Source: Silicimonas sp963779765 (GTDB taxonomy: Bacteria > Pseudomonadota > Alphaproteobacteria > Rhodobacterales > Rhodobacteraceae). Taken from it: 64,000 nt of DNA. A program made the translations under genes and the position numbers. Every line of letters begins with the position of its first letter. Positions within the stretch are counted from its first letter, which is position 1. The notes under the pieces are model-generated. The model did not search any database. It was not told where the DNA came from and saw only the letters and a program-made list of their open reading frames with translations. Shown here in pieces: positions 1 through 8,950 of this stretch. The stretch spans positions 682,001 through 746,000 of the forward strand of contig CAVZZP010000002.1 in assembly GCA_963779765.1 (NCBI GenBank). The letters run 5' to 3'.

Positions 1-1
1 C

Positions 2-589
2 GCCGGCTTCCGCCCGTTCACCATCATGGCGTCGAAGGATGGGCACTTCGGCTACGAGATGGAGATCATCACCCACCCCGACTCCGGCATCTCGACGGTC
101 GAGGACATCAAGGGCAAGCAGCTCGCCTTTTCGGCCGAAACGTCAAACTCGGGCTACAAAGCGCCGTCCGCGATCCTGAAGGGCGAATACGACCTCATCG
201 CCGGTCGCGATTTCGAGCCGGTGTTCTCGGGCAAGCACGACAACACCGTGCTCGGCGTCGCGAACAAGGACTATGACGCGGGCGCCATCGCCAATTCGGT
301 CATGCAGCGCATGATCGAGCGTGACGTCATCCAGCCCGAACAGGTCGTGTCGATCTACAAGTCGCAGACCTTCCCGACGACCGGCTTCGGCACCGTCTAC
401 AACCTGAAGCCCGAGCTTCAGGACGCAATCAGGGAAGCCTTCTTCTCGTTCGACTGGGAAGGCTCGTCGCTTCAGGAAGAGTTCTCGAAGTCCGGCGAGG
501 AGCAGTTCATCGAGATGAACTACAAGGACTTCTGGGATGTGATCCGCAAGATCGACGCCGAGAACGGCGTCAGCTACGCCTGCGAGTGA
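2..589 (+). CDS. phnD: Phosphonate-type ABC transporter substrate-binding protein, 5' truncated
   Basis: The C-terminal ~195 residues of a periplasmic binding protein; the reading frame is open to the left edge of the window, so the start and signal peptide are missing. The visible part runs from FRPFTIMASKDG through the second lobe of the fold to a stop at 587-589, with PhnD-like features such as GKQLAFSAETSNSGYKAP and repeated aromatic/acidic segments near the end. It directly precedes genes for a PhnC-type ATPase and two PhnE-type permeases in the same direction, which is the main reason for the family call. Such proteins bind phosphonates, phosphite or phosphate esters; the ligand cannot be decided here. 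Confidence 0.88.
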   Translation, partial: AGFRPFTIMASKDGHFGYEMEIITHPDSGISTVEDIKGKQLAFSAETSNSGYKAPSAILKGEYDLIAGRDFEPVFSGKHDNTVLGVANKDYDAGAIANSVMQRMIERDVIQPEQVVSIYKSQTFPTTGFGTVYNLKPELQDAIREAFFSFDWEGSSLQEEFSKSGEEQFIEMNYKDFWDVIRKIDAENGVSYACE

Positions 590-644
590 TCGCACTTTCC
601 GGGCGGGCCGCAAGGTCCGCCCGACGACCTGGACGGGAGCGGCG

Positions 645-1442
645 ATGCTGCGGCTGAAGAATCTTACCAAGACCTACAAGACCGGCGACAAGGCTCTGAC
701 GGACATCGACCTGGAGGTGCCATCGGGACAGGTGCTGGCGCTGATCGGGCCTTCGGGCGCGGGCAAGTCGACGCTGATCCGCTGCATCAACCGGCTGGTC
801 GAACCGACCGGAGGCGAGGTGTGGCTGGACGATCTCGAGCTGACGAAGCTCGGATCCACCGGTCTTCGCAAGTCGCGCCGGTCCATGGGCATGATTTTCC
901 AGGAGTACGCCCTCGTCGAACGCCTGACCGTGATGGAGAACGTGCTGTCGGGCCGTCTGGGCTATGTCGGATTCTGGCGCAGTTTCCTTCGGCGCTATCC
1001 GCAGTCGGACGTGGACGAGGCGTTCCGCCTGCTCGACCGGGTGGGTCTTTTGCACATGGCCGACAAGCGCGCGGACGAACTGTCGGGCGGCCAGCGCCAG
1101 AGGGTCGGCATCTGTCGCGCGCTGATCCAGAACCCGAAGCTTCTTCTGGTGGACGAGCCGACCGCGTCGCTTGACCCCAAAACCTCGCGCCAGATCATGC
1201 GGCTTATCACCGAACTGTGCCGGGAGCGCGGACTCGCCGCGATCATCAACATCCATGACGTGGCGCTGGCGCAGATGTTCGTGCCGCGCGTCGTCGGCCT
1301 GAGGTCGGGCGAGATCGTCTACGACGGCCCTCCGACGGGCCTGTCGCCCGACAAGCTGACCGAGATCTACGGCGAGGAGGACTGGGAGGCGACCATTGAG
1401 GCTGCCGAGGACGACGAAGACGAAATCGAGGCGGCCGAATGA
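645..1442 (+). CDS. phnC: Phosphonate-type ABC transporter ATP-binding protein
   Basis: A 265-residue ABC ATPase that would energise import through the two PhnE permeases encoded next. Walker A GPSGAGKST lies at residues 35-43, the Q-loop at FQEYAL, the signature LSGGQ at 146-150, and Walker B LLLVDEPTASLD follows at about 167. Length and motif spacing are normal for PhnC. The ATG at 645 has a GGGAG-like ribosome site just upstream (gacgggagcggcg). The C-terminal ~18 residues are very acidic (EDDEDEIEAAE), an extension that is not needed for ATPase function. The stop overlaps the next gene's ATG (ATGA), indicating translational coupling. Confidence 0.93.
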   Translation: MLRLKNLTKTYKTGDKALTDIDLEVPSGQVLALIGPSGAGKSTLIRCINRLVEPTGGEVWLDDLELTKLGSTGLRKSRRSMGMIFQEYALVERLTVMENVLSGRLGYVGFWRSFLRRYPQSDVDEAFRLLDRVGLLHMADKRADELSGGQRQRVGICRALIQNPKLLLVDEPTASLDPKTSRQIMRLITELCRERGLAAIINIHDVALAQMFVPRVVGLRSGEIVYDGPPTGLSPDKLTEIYGEEDWEATIEAAEDDEDEIEAAE

Positions 1443-2266
1443 AGCCGGACGAAGAACGGCGCGAGCTTGACGACATTTTGGGCACCGCCTGGCGGAAGCC
1501 GCATTTCGTCCGGCGCCCCTGGTTGCGCTGGAGCCTGATCGCGGGTTTCGTGGCCTATCTGATCGCCGCCTTCCTGACCATCGAGGTCGACTGGAACCGC
1601 GTCTACGAAGGGCTCGACCGCGGGCTTCAGTTCGTCCTGTCCTTTGCCCGCCCTGACTTTGTCACCCGTGCCTCGGATATCTGGGGCGGACTGGTGGAAA
1701 GCATTGTCATCACCATCTCGGCTTCGGTCGTGGGAATCCTGATCTCGATCCCCATCGGCCTTGGTGCCGCCCGCAACATAGCCCCCCTGCCCGTCTACAT
1801 GATCTGCCGCGGGATCGTGGCGATCAGCCGCGCGCTGCAGGAAATCATCGTGGCGATCCTTCTCGTCGCCATCTTCGGCTTCGGTCCGCTGGCCGGGTTC
1901 CTCACGCTGTCCTTCGCCACCATCGGCTTTCTGTCCAAGCTTCTGGCCGAGGACATCGAGGCGATGGACCGCAGCCAGGCCGAAGCGATCCGGGCCTCCG
2001 GTGCGCGCTGGATGCAATGGATCAACTACGGGGTGCAGCCGCAGGTGATGCCGCGCCTCGTGGGTCTGTCGATTTATCGCGTCGACATCAACTTCCGTGA
2101 AAGCGCGATCCTCGGCCTCGTCGGCGCGGGCGGCATCGGGGCCACGCTGAACACGGCCTTCGACCGCTACGAGTACGACACCGCCGCGGCGATCCTTCTT
2201 CTCATCATCGGGATCGTCATGGCGCTGGAATACATCTCGGGAGTGGTCCGGGCGAGGGTGCAATAG
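1439..2266 (+). CDS. phnE: Phosphonate-type ABC transporter permease (first of two)
   Basis: A 275-residue inner-membrane permease with one membrane segment near residues 29-50, then a long periplasmic loop and about five more segments. The EAA-type cytoplasmic loop that contacts the ATPase is visible as DRSQAEAIRASGA followed by VDINFRESAILGLVGAGGIG, typical of PhnE. It starts with an ATG overlapping the phnC stop and ends one base before the next permease gene. Two non-identical PhnE proteins are encoded in tandem, so the transporter is probably a heterodimer in the membrane. Confidence 0.92.
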   Translation: MKPDEERRELDDILGTAWRKPHFVRRPWLRWSLIAGFVAYLIAAFLTIEVDWNRVYEGLDRGLQFVLSFARPDFVTRASDIWGGLVESIVITISASVVGILISIPIGLGAARNIAPLPVYMICRGIVAISRALQEIIVAILLVAIFGFGPLAGFLTLSFATIGFLSKLLAEDIEAMDRSQAEAIRASGARWMQWINYGVQPQVMPRLVGLSIYRVDINFRESAILGLVGAGGIGATLNTAFDRYEYDTAAAILLLIIGIVMALEYISGVVRARVQ

Positions 2267-2267
2267 G

Positions 2268-3083
2268 ATGCCGGTCCGCAAGCACGAAGGCGTGGCGATC
2301 TGGCGCCGCCGCACAGGCCAGGAGACGCTTGTCCGCTGGTTCGGCTGGCTGATCGGTCTTGCCATCTTTCTGTTCTGCTGGAAGCAGATTTCGGACGCGA
2401 CGACCTGGTTCTTCGTCTGGGACGCGCCGACCATCGCAGGCGACATCTGGGCCCGCGCGACCCCGCCGAGATGGGAATACATCAGCCGGCTCTGGTGGCC
2501 GATCTGGGACACGCTGAACATCGCCACACTCGGCACGCTTATCGCCCTCTGTCTTGCCGTCCCGGTGGCGTTCATGGCGGCACGGAACACCACGCCCTCA
2601 AGATGGCTGATCCGGCCCATAGCCCTTTTCATCATCGTCTCGACGCGCTCGATCAACTCGCTGATCTGGGCGCTTCTTCTCATCGCGATCATCGGGCCAG
2701 GCGTCTTTGCGGGCGTGATCTCGATCGCCATTCGGTCGATCGGCTTCTGTGCCAAGCTGCTCTACGAGGCCATCGAGGAGATCGACCACAGCCAGGTCGA
2801 GGCGATCACGGCCACGGGCGCGTCCCGGTGGCAGGTGATGGCCTACGGGATCGTGCCGCAGATCATGCCGGCTTTCGCGGGGATCGCCGTCTTCCGCTGG
2901 GACATCAACATCCGCGAGTCCACGGTTCTCGGCCTTGTCGGCGCGGGCGGCATCGGCCTTCAGCTTCAGGCCTCGCTGAACGTGCTGGCCTGGCCCCAGG
3001 TCAGCCTGATCCTGCTGGTCATACTTGTGGCGGTCGTAATCAGCGAATGGGTGTCGGCCAAGGTACGCGGGGCGATCATTTGA
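2268..3083 (+). CDS. phnE: Phosphonate-type ABC transporter permease (second of two)
   Basis: A 271-residue permease homologous to the preceding one, with the same C-terminal signature (WDINIRESTVLGLVGAGGIG) and an EAA loop at DHSQVEAITATGA. It is the second PhnE of the cluster; pairs of PhnE genes (phnE1/phnE2) are common in alphaproteobacteria. It begins one base after the upstream stop and ends 5 bases before the HAD hydrolase start, so all five genes from phnD appear to be one operon. No carbon-phosphorus lyase or phosphonatase gene is visible in the window. Confidence 0.91.
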   Translation: MPVRKHEGVAIWRRRTGQETLVRWFGWLIGLAIFLFCWKQISDATTWFFVWDAPTIAGDIWARATPPRWEYISRLWWPIWDTLNIATLGTLIALCLAVPVAFMAARNTTPSRWLIRPIALFIIVSTRSINSLIWALLLIAIIGPGVFAGVISIAIRSIGFCAKLLYEAIEEIDHSQVEAITATGASRWQVMAYGIVPQIMPAFAGIAVFRWDINIRESTVLGLVGAGGIGLQLQASLNVLAWPQVSLILLVILVAVVISEWVSAKVRGAII

Positions 3084-3088
3084 GCGCG

Positions 3089-3985
3089 ATGACCTTCGAG
3101 GAGGCGTTCTCCGCCTACGAGGCCGTCCGCGCAAGGCTCCCGACTCCAGTACCGCCCACATGCGCGCCGACGGTCTGCCACAACCTCGAAGAATTGGCAG
3201 ACGAATACGACGCCTTCCTCCTCGATGCATTCGGCGTGCTGAACATCGGCGAAACCGCGATCCCCGGCGTCGCCGAGCGGATCGCGGACCTGCGAGCCTT
3301 GGGCAAGCGCGTGCTGGTCGTCTCGAACGCGGCCGGATTTCCGCACCACCGTCTCGTCGAGAAATACGCACGTCTCGGGTACGACTTCGAGACCGACGAC
3401 ATCTTGACCAGCCGCAAGGCTCTGGCCGCCGAGGTGAATGGAGGCGATGGCCGCACCTGGGGCCTGATGATCAGCGACGGAGTCGAGGCCGCCGAATTCG
3501 AGAGCCTGTCGCACGTCCGCCTGAAGGACGAGCCTTCGGCTTACGACAAGGCGGACGGCATCCTGATGATCGGCAGCGCCACCTGGACGGAAGGACGGCA
3601 GGCTCTGCTCGAAGCCGCGCTGACGAAGAGGCCGAGGCCCGTCTACGTCGGCAACCCTGACATCGTCGCCCCGCGCGAGGTGGGGTTCTCGACCGAACCG
3701 GGTCAGTTCGCGCACCGCCTCGCCGACCGCACGGGCATCAGTCCGATCTTCTGTGGCAAGCCGTTCCCGATGATCTTCGACCTCGCCTTCGAGCGTCTGC
3801 CTCAGGTGGGACGCGACCGCATCCTGATGGTGGGCGACAGCCTCCACACCGATATCCTGGGCGCGCAGGCCGCAGGCATCGCATCGGCCCTGGTCACGAG
3901 GCATGGATTCTTCGCTGGACAGGACATTGCCGCGGCCATCGCCCGATCGGGGATCTGTCCCGATCACCTTCTCGACGCGCCCTAG
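3089..3985 (+). CDS. HAD-superfamily class IIA hydrolase (TIGR01459-like)
   Basis: A 298-residue NagD-like phosphatase. Motif I is LLDAFGVL, with the nucleophile Asp46 but Phe48 in place of the usual second Asp; an aromatic residue there is, to my knowledge, normal in this subfamily (DxWGV). Motif III Lys sits in CGKPFPMIF and motif IV is MVGDSLHTDILGA. The ATG at 3089 lies 5 bases after the phnE stop, so the gene belongs to the transporter operon and may release phosphate from an imported phosphate ester. The substrate is unknown. Its TAG stop overlaps that of the convergent flavoprotein gene within the palindrome CCTAGG. Confidence 0.85.
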   Translation: MTFEEAFSAYEAVRARLPTPVPPTCAPTVCHNLEELADEYDAFLLDAFGVLNIGETAIPGVAERIADLRALGKRVLVVSNAAGFPHHRLVEKYARLGYDFETDDILTSRKALAAEVNGGDGRTWGLMISDGVEAAEFESLSHVRLKDEPSAYDKADGILMIGSATWTEGRQALLEAALTKRPRPVYVGNPDIVAPREVGFSTEPGQFAHRLADRTGISPIFCGKPFPMIFDLAFERLPQVGRDRILMVGDSLHTDILGAQAAGIASALVTRHGFFAGQDIAAAIARSGICPDHLLDAP

Positions 3986-5161
3986 GTCAAAGATCTCGCC
4001 CTTGTGGCGATTGCCTCGGCGGCTGCCGCCGCCGACGACCATGCCCACTGGAAGTTATAGCCGCCAAGCCAGCCCGTCACATCGACCGCCTCACCGATGG
4101 CATAGAGACCGGGAACGTTCCGCGCTTCCATGCTCCGGGAAGACAGTTCATCGGTCGAGATCCCGCCTGCGGTGACCTCGGCCTTCGCATAGCCCTCGGT
4201 CCCCGTCGGATGGAAGGTCAGCGCGGTGAGGCCTTCCGCGACCCGAGCCAGTTCGGCATCCGATGAATTGCCAAGCTCTTGCCCCAGCCCGATGCGATCC
4301 GAAAGAACATCGGCCAGACGTTTGGGGAGCAGGTCCGACAGGGCGGATTTCAGATGTGCGCGCGGCATCCGGCGACGCGCGTCCCGCAGCGCATCAAGTG
4401 CGCCCGGAGCAACGTCCAGGACCACGGGCATCGCCCGGCGACCAGTAGGACGAGACCTGGAGGATCGCCGGTCCGGACAGCCCGCGATGCGTGAACAGCG
4501 CCGCTTCGGTGAAGGTCGTGTCGCCGACCCGTGCGGTGACGGGACAGGACACTCCCGAAATGTCGCGAAATGCTCGGTCGCTGTCGCCGAGCGTGAGGGG
4601 CACCAACGCCGGTCGCGGCGTCACGACCTCGAGACCGAAGCGTCGCGCGATGTCGTAGGCGATGCCGGTTGCGCCCATCTTGGGGATCGACGGGCCGCCG
4701 GTCGCAATGACGAGCTGCGGCGCGGTCTTGCCTGCGACGCGGAACAGACCGTCGGCATGGACGATCTCTCCAATTTCCGTCGAGAGGCGTATCTCGACGC
4801 CACCCTTCGCGCATTCGTCGAGCAGCATCGCCACGATCTGCCGGGCCGACCCGTCGCAGAAGAGCTGGCCCAGGGTCTTTTCGTGCCAGCCGATTCCATG
4901 GGCCTCGACAAGGGCAAGAAAGTCCCACTGGGTATAGCGGCTGAGGGCGGATTTCGCGAAATGCGGGTTCTCGGAGAGAAAGCAGTCGGGCTCGGTCCCG
5001 GTGTTGGTGAAGTTGCACCGCCCTCCGCCCGAGATCAGGATTTTCTTGCCGGGCTTGTCCGCGTGATCCAGCACGAGGATGCGAGCCCCCGCCTGGCCGG
5101 CAAGCGCCGCCGCGAGAAGCCCCGCGCCGCCCGCGCCAAGGATGATCGCATCGTAATCCAT
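3982..5161 (-). CDS. HI0933/YhiN-family flavoprotein (NAD(P)/FAD-dependent oxidoreductase), frameshifted
   Basis: Once the frame is corrected this is a ~392-residue FAD-binding protein of the HI0933 family, sometimes labelled aminoacetone oxidase family. The N-terminal dinucleotide-binding loop is ILGAGGAGLLAA, followed by the family motif KKILISGGGRCNFTN, and the C-terminal FAD site is GWLGGYNFQWAW. The frame is lost near 4426-4432, where one extra C in the coding-strand run CCC converts GDAVVLDVAPG into a shifted frame; removing it joins both halves with no missing residues. Start ATG is at 5161. The physiological reaction of this family is not settled. It converges on the HAD gene. Confidence 0.85.
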
Positions 5162-5264
5162 GCCCTGCGCCCCGTTCCGATGGACGGATGTCCGTCGCGG
5201 CGCCCCGTCTAGCGGCTGCCGGTACGACATGGAAGATCCCGCGCCTCAACCGGGCGCGGGAAGA

Positions 5265-8193
5265 TCAGACGAACATATCGGGGTCGTAGTCGACGAAATT
5301 GCGGAACGTCAGCACATCATGATCGTGGTCGAGTTCGACGATGAGGTTGCCGTTCCGCACGAACCACGAGTCCACCGAGGCATCGCCCAGGCCGACGCGG
5401 TCGCCGGCATCGTAGTCGAAATCGAGGATGACTTTCTTCTCGCTCGCGCCGTTCGATACCGAAGAGGCGAAGTCGAAGAAGTCGGCCCCGAGGCCTCCGC
5501 TCATCTCGTCGCGCGAGCCGCCGAGCGGGTCGAAGGTGTCGTTGCCGTCGGTGCCCCTCAGTCGATCGTCGCCCTCGGTGCCGAGGATGACGTTCCCGCT
5601 CGCCGCGACGGCAACCGAGACGCTGGCGGTGCTGGTGCCGCCCTTCCCGTCCGAGATGGTGTAGGTGAAAGCGTCGAGACCGTCGAAGCCCGGGTTCGGG
5701 GCGTAATGAACCGTGCCGTTGGCGTTGAGCGACACGATCCCGCCCAGGCCTTGGGTGAACGAGGTGATGGTGCGCGGATCGCCATCCGCGTCGCTGTCGT
5801 TCGCCAGCACGTCGATATCGACGGGAGCGCCGATCGTCGTCGACGCGCTGTCGTTACCCGCAACCGGCGCATCGTTCACCGAAGTCACGGTCACGCCGAC
5901 CGTGGCGGTATCGATGCCACCGAAGCCGTCCGAGACCGTGTAGGTGAAGCTGTCGGCACCATGGTAATTGGCGTCGGGCGCATAGCGCAGCGTGCCGTCC
6001 GCATTGATCGAGACCGCCCCGTGAGCGGCTTGCGTCACCGCAAGAACCGAAAGCGGGTCACCATCGGCATCGGTGTCGTTCGCAAGGACGTTGATACTGA
6101 CGGGCGTGTCTTCGCTGGTGGTCGCCGTGTTGTCGCCCGCGATGGGCGCAGTGTTTGCCCGGCCGCCTCCGAAGTAGGCCTCGTCGAAGGACGAGACGCC
6201 GCGAAGGTTGATGGTATCGCCGTCCCCGTCGAGCGTGATCGAGAGGTTGCCGTTACGAACCACCCAGTTCGCGACGCTGGCCCCGCCAAGACCGATGCGG
6301 TCTCCGGAATCGAAGTCGAAGTCGAGGATGACCTTCTTCTCCGAGATCCCGTTCGTGGAGGAAGACGCCAGGTCGAAGAAGTCGGCGCCACCCTCTCCCC
6401 ACATCTCGTCGCGAAGGCCGCCGAGGGGGTCGATGATGTCGTCGCCCGAAGTGCCGCGCAGGCGGTCGTCGCCCTCGGTTCCGAAGATGACTTGGCCGCT
6501 TGAGCCGACATTGACCGTCACGGTGGCCGTGTCCGTCCCACCGTTGCCGTCGGATACGGTGTAGACGAAGCTGTCGGCGCCGGTGTAGCCCGCATTCGGG
6601 CTGTAGGTGACTGTTCCGTTCGCGTTGATCGTAACCGAACCATTCGCGCCCTGCCCAGTCGAAGCCACGCTGCGGGTCTGGCCCTCGACATCGGTGTCGT
6701 TGGTGAGGACGGCGATCTGCACCGGCACGCCAGCGGTGGTCGAAGCTGCTATCGTCGTTCGCGACCGGCGCGTCGTTGACCGGGTTCACGGTAAGCGCGA
6801 CGACGGCGGTGTCGGTGCCGCCCCGTCCATCCGACACGGCATAGGAAAAGCTGTCCGCGCCGAAGTAGTTCGCGCTCGGGGTATAGGTGAAGGACCCATT
6901 GGCGTTCAGGGTCAGCGAGCCGTGAGAGACGCCGCTCACCAGCGACACCGTCAGCGCATCGCCGTTCGCGTCGGTGTCGTTCGACTGCACGCCGGGCGCG
7001 GCCACTGTCAGGACGGCGTCCTCGTTGATCGAGTAGGCGTCGTCTCCTGCGACGGGAGCCGCATTCGACCCCACACCAACGGTGACGGTGGCACTGGACG
7101 TGCCGCCCTTCCCGTCCGAGATGCTGTAGGTGAAGCTGTCGCTGCCGCCGAAACCAGCGTTCGGCGTATACTTCACGGTTCCGTTCGGATTGATCGCGAC
7201 GGACCCGTTGGCGCCCTGCGTGACCGAGGTCACGGTGCGCGGATCGCCCTCGACGTCCGTGTCGTTGGCTAGGACGGCGATGTCCACGGGAACGCCCTGC
7301 GCCGTCGAGGCGGCGTCATTGACGGCGACCGGCGCGTCGTTGACGGGTGTCACCGTGACGCTGACCGTCGCCGTGTCGACGCCGCCGTTGCCGTCGGACA
7401 GCGTGTAGGTAAAGCTGTCGGCTCCGTTGTAATTCGCGTTCGGAACATAGCGCACCGTGCCGTCCGGATTGATCGTGACGGCGCCATGCGCGCCCTGTGC
7501 CACGGACTGCACTGTAAGCGCATCGCCATCGGCGTCGGTGTCGTTGCCGCGGACGGCGATGTTGACCGCCGTATCCTCATTGGTGGTGATCGCGTCGTCG
7601 ACGGCATCAGGCGCGGTGTTCGCGGTGACCGGCGCCAGGTCGCCTGGCACCGCGATGTTGTCCATGTCGCTCCGGAACTGGATGGTGCCGAGGATTCCGC
7701 CGCCGGCTACACCCGAGTAGTCGATCGACATCGTGGTGAAGATGTCGCTGCCGCGCTCGAGACCGGCGCGGATCACGCCGTCGGAATAGGTCACTGCGAC
7801 GGTGCCGCTCACCGGATCGCCGCCCATTTCTTCGTAGGGGAAACCGATCTTGCTGCCGAGGGTATCGCCGCGCGTCCCGTCGTTCACGCCCTTGAGGGTG
7901 TCGAAGACCGCGTTGCCGTACTCTCCCTCGAGCGTCAGCGACACGACCCGCATGCTGGACGTCAGCGTGAACGTGGCGGCCGTCGACATAGTCAGGGTCA
8001 TGCCCGAGCCTGTGACCCCGCCCGACGTGCCTCCCGTGGCCTGCCAGGTGAGGACTTCGGTCAACCCGCCCTCGTAGACGACCGTGACCCGCATCCCGGC
8101 GACTTCGTCGCCGTCCGCGCTGGTATTGGTGTCAAAGCCTGATTGCGTGACGTGGAGCGTGCCCTCGTCGGTGTCGACAATGACCGTAGCCAT
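5265..8193 (-). CDS. Large Ig-like/cadherin-like tandem-repeat protein with two RTX-type calcium-binding modules, frameshifted
   Basis: A ~975-residue acidic protein, probably exported by a type I system and surface-attached or released. After an N-terminal ~190-residue domain come four ~93-residue Ig-like (tandem-95/VCBS-type) repeats, each carrying variants of NDTDADGD and SFTYTVSDGNGG. An RTX-like module (GTEGDDRLRGTSGDD) follows, then two more Ig-like repeats and a second RTX-like module that forms the C terminus (VDYDPDMFV). There is no Sec signal. The ATG at 8193 (MATVIVDTDEG) follows aaggggtaa, a plausible ribosome site. One extra base near 6742-6752 breaks the frame inside repeat 4. 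No type I secretion ABC/MFP gene is in the window. Confidence 0.82.
5268..5600 (-). repeat. RTX-type module, C-terminal copy
   Basis: Encodes the last ~110 residues of the repeat protein, from GNVILGTEGDDRLRG to the stop. It includes glycine/aspartate-rich calcium-binding turns and a conserved segment EKKVILDFDYDAGDRVGLG. The copy at 6163-6502 is clearly homologous, about 900 bases away on the same strand. Confidence 0.75.
5605..7640 (-). repeat. Six Ig-like repeat units of about 280 bases
   Basis: Six homologous coding units at roughly 7345-7640, 7070-7345, 6785-7066, 6505-6780, 5885-6155 and 5605-5885, interrupted by the internal RTX module. Each unit begins with an (N)DAPVA(x)DD element and ends with SDGxGGxxTATV. 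DNA identity is high enough that assembly collapse or expansion is possible. Confidence 0.7.
6163..6502 (-). repeat. RTX-type module, internal copy
   Basis: Internal homologue of the C-terminal module: SGQVIFGTEGDDRLRG, then EKKVILDFDFDSGDRIGLG and a hydrophobic end. An RTX module in the middle of the protein, followed by two Ig-like repeats and a second module, suggests duplication of an [Ig-Ig-RTX] block. Confidence 0.75.
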
Positions 8194-8647
8194 ATCTGAA
8201 TTACCCCTTACCCACTCGCCGCGGGAAAATTCCGCGTCGGCCCACAAGCCTGATACCAAAGTTCAGGAACCAATTCCAGCCACGCAAGCAGGTGTGGTGC
8301 CAGGTTCCACCTCCGTGTGAGAATGCGCTGATAACGCCGATTGCGTCAATCTCGGGGCAATTGAAGAGCGTTCAACACCATGAACGAGAAACAATTCAGG
8401 GGCTCGAGGTCTACATCGTTCGCAAAAGCGGAAACCTAACGAATCCCCAGCCCTTTGGAATAATTCATCGCCAGTCACGCCTCACAAACGCATTCGGTCG
8501 TTCCTACAGGGGCCGACGGTCGGCGCGACCCGACGGCTCTACCGTCACCACCTCGGCGCCAAAATAGACAGGCTGGTGGCAGAAGACCGGTCGGGCAGGA
8601 CATTGAACACGCCGAGGACGCGGATGCCCTTCAGCGGGCCTGCCGAC
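8194..8647. other. Intergenic region without a recognisable gene
   Basis: This 454-base gap lies upstream of the repeat-protein gene and downstream of the DUF4387 gene, both on the minus strand. Its central part (about 8330-8480) is visibly richer in A+T than the flanks. The short open frames on both strands lack ribosome sites and this organism's codon pattern, so I do not call a gene. It should contain the promoter of the repeat-protein gene and the end of the tct operon, but I see no convincing terminator or operator. Confidence 0.5.
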
Positions 8648-8950
8648 TTAATTCAACTCCAGTTCCGAGATCACCGCGGCCCAGCCAGCGCCGTGCATGT
8701 CGCGGTCGTCGTGCCGTCCCTGAACCGTGGGACGCGGCAGGCTGATCTTTATAACGTTCAGCGCCGGAATGTCGAAACGCTTGACCGTCGCCGGATCGAC
8801 CTTCAGCGCCGCCGCGACCCTCTCGGTCGAGACGCCTCCCGCGATGCGTGAGAAGGCTTCCGGCGATCCGCAGAAGACGTCGATGGTCAGCCAGAACGGT
8901 CCCGCATTCTTCGAGCGGACCTTGTCCGCCACCTCGCCGAGTTCAGGCAT
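8648..8950 (-). CDS. DUF4387 domain-containing protein
   Basis: A 100-residue protein recognised by its DUF4387-like sequence: an opening ADKVRSKNAGPFWLTIDVF, then FDIPALNVIKISLPRP and a C-terminal DMHGAGWA. DUF4387 proteins are usually encoded directly next to AtuA/DUF1446 proteins, as here, and in some genomes the two are fused; both are thought to work together in organic-acid or acyl-CoA metabolism. The ATG at 8950 overlaps the end of the AtuA-like gene by 8 bases, so it is translationally coupled as the last gene of the tctCBA operon. The biochemical activity is unknown. Confidence 0.85.
   Translation of the reverse strand: MPELGEVADKVRSKNAGPFWLTIDVFCGSPEAFSRIAGGVSTERVAAALKVDPATVKRFDIPALNVIKISLPRPTVQGRHDDRDMHGAGWAAVISELELN

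Noticed and set aside
4350..4440. Programmed frameshifting in the flavoprotein gene
   Set aside because: No slippery heptamer or pseudoknot is visible, and similar single-base shifts occur in many unrelated genes here.
5265..8193. CRISPR array or satellite repeat in the repeat-rich region
   Set aside because: The repeats are coding, ~280 bases long and diverged; there are no short, constant repeats with unique spacers.
8292..8567. Open frame of 91 codons in the intergenic region
   Set aside because: It has no ribosome site, lacks the strong third-position G/C bias of real genes here, and its sequence shows no domain-like order.
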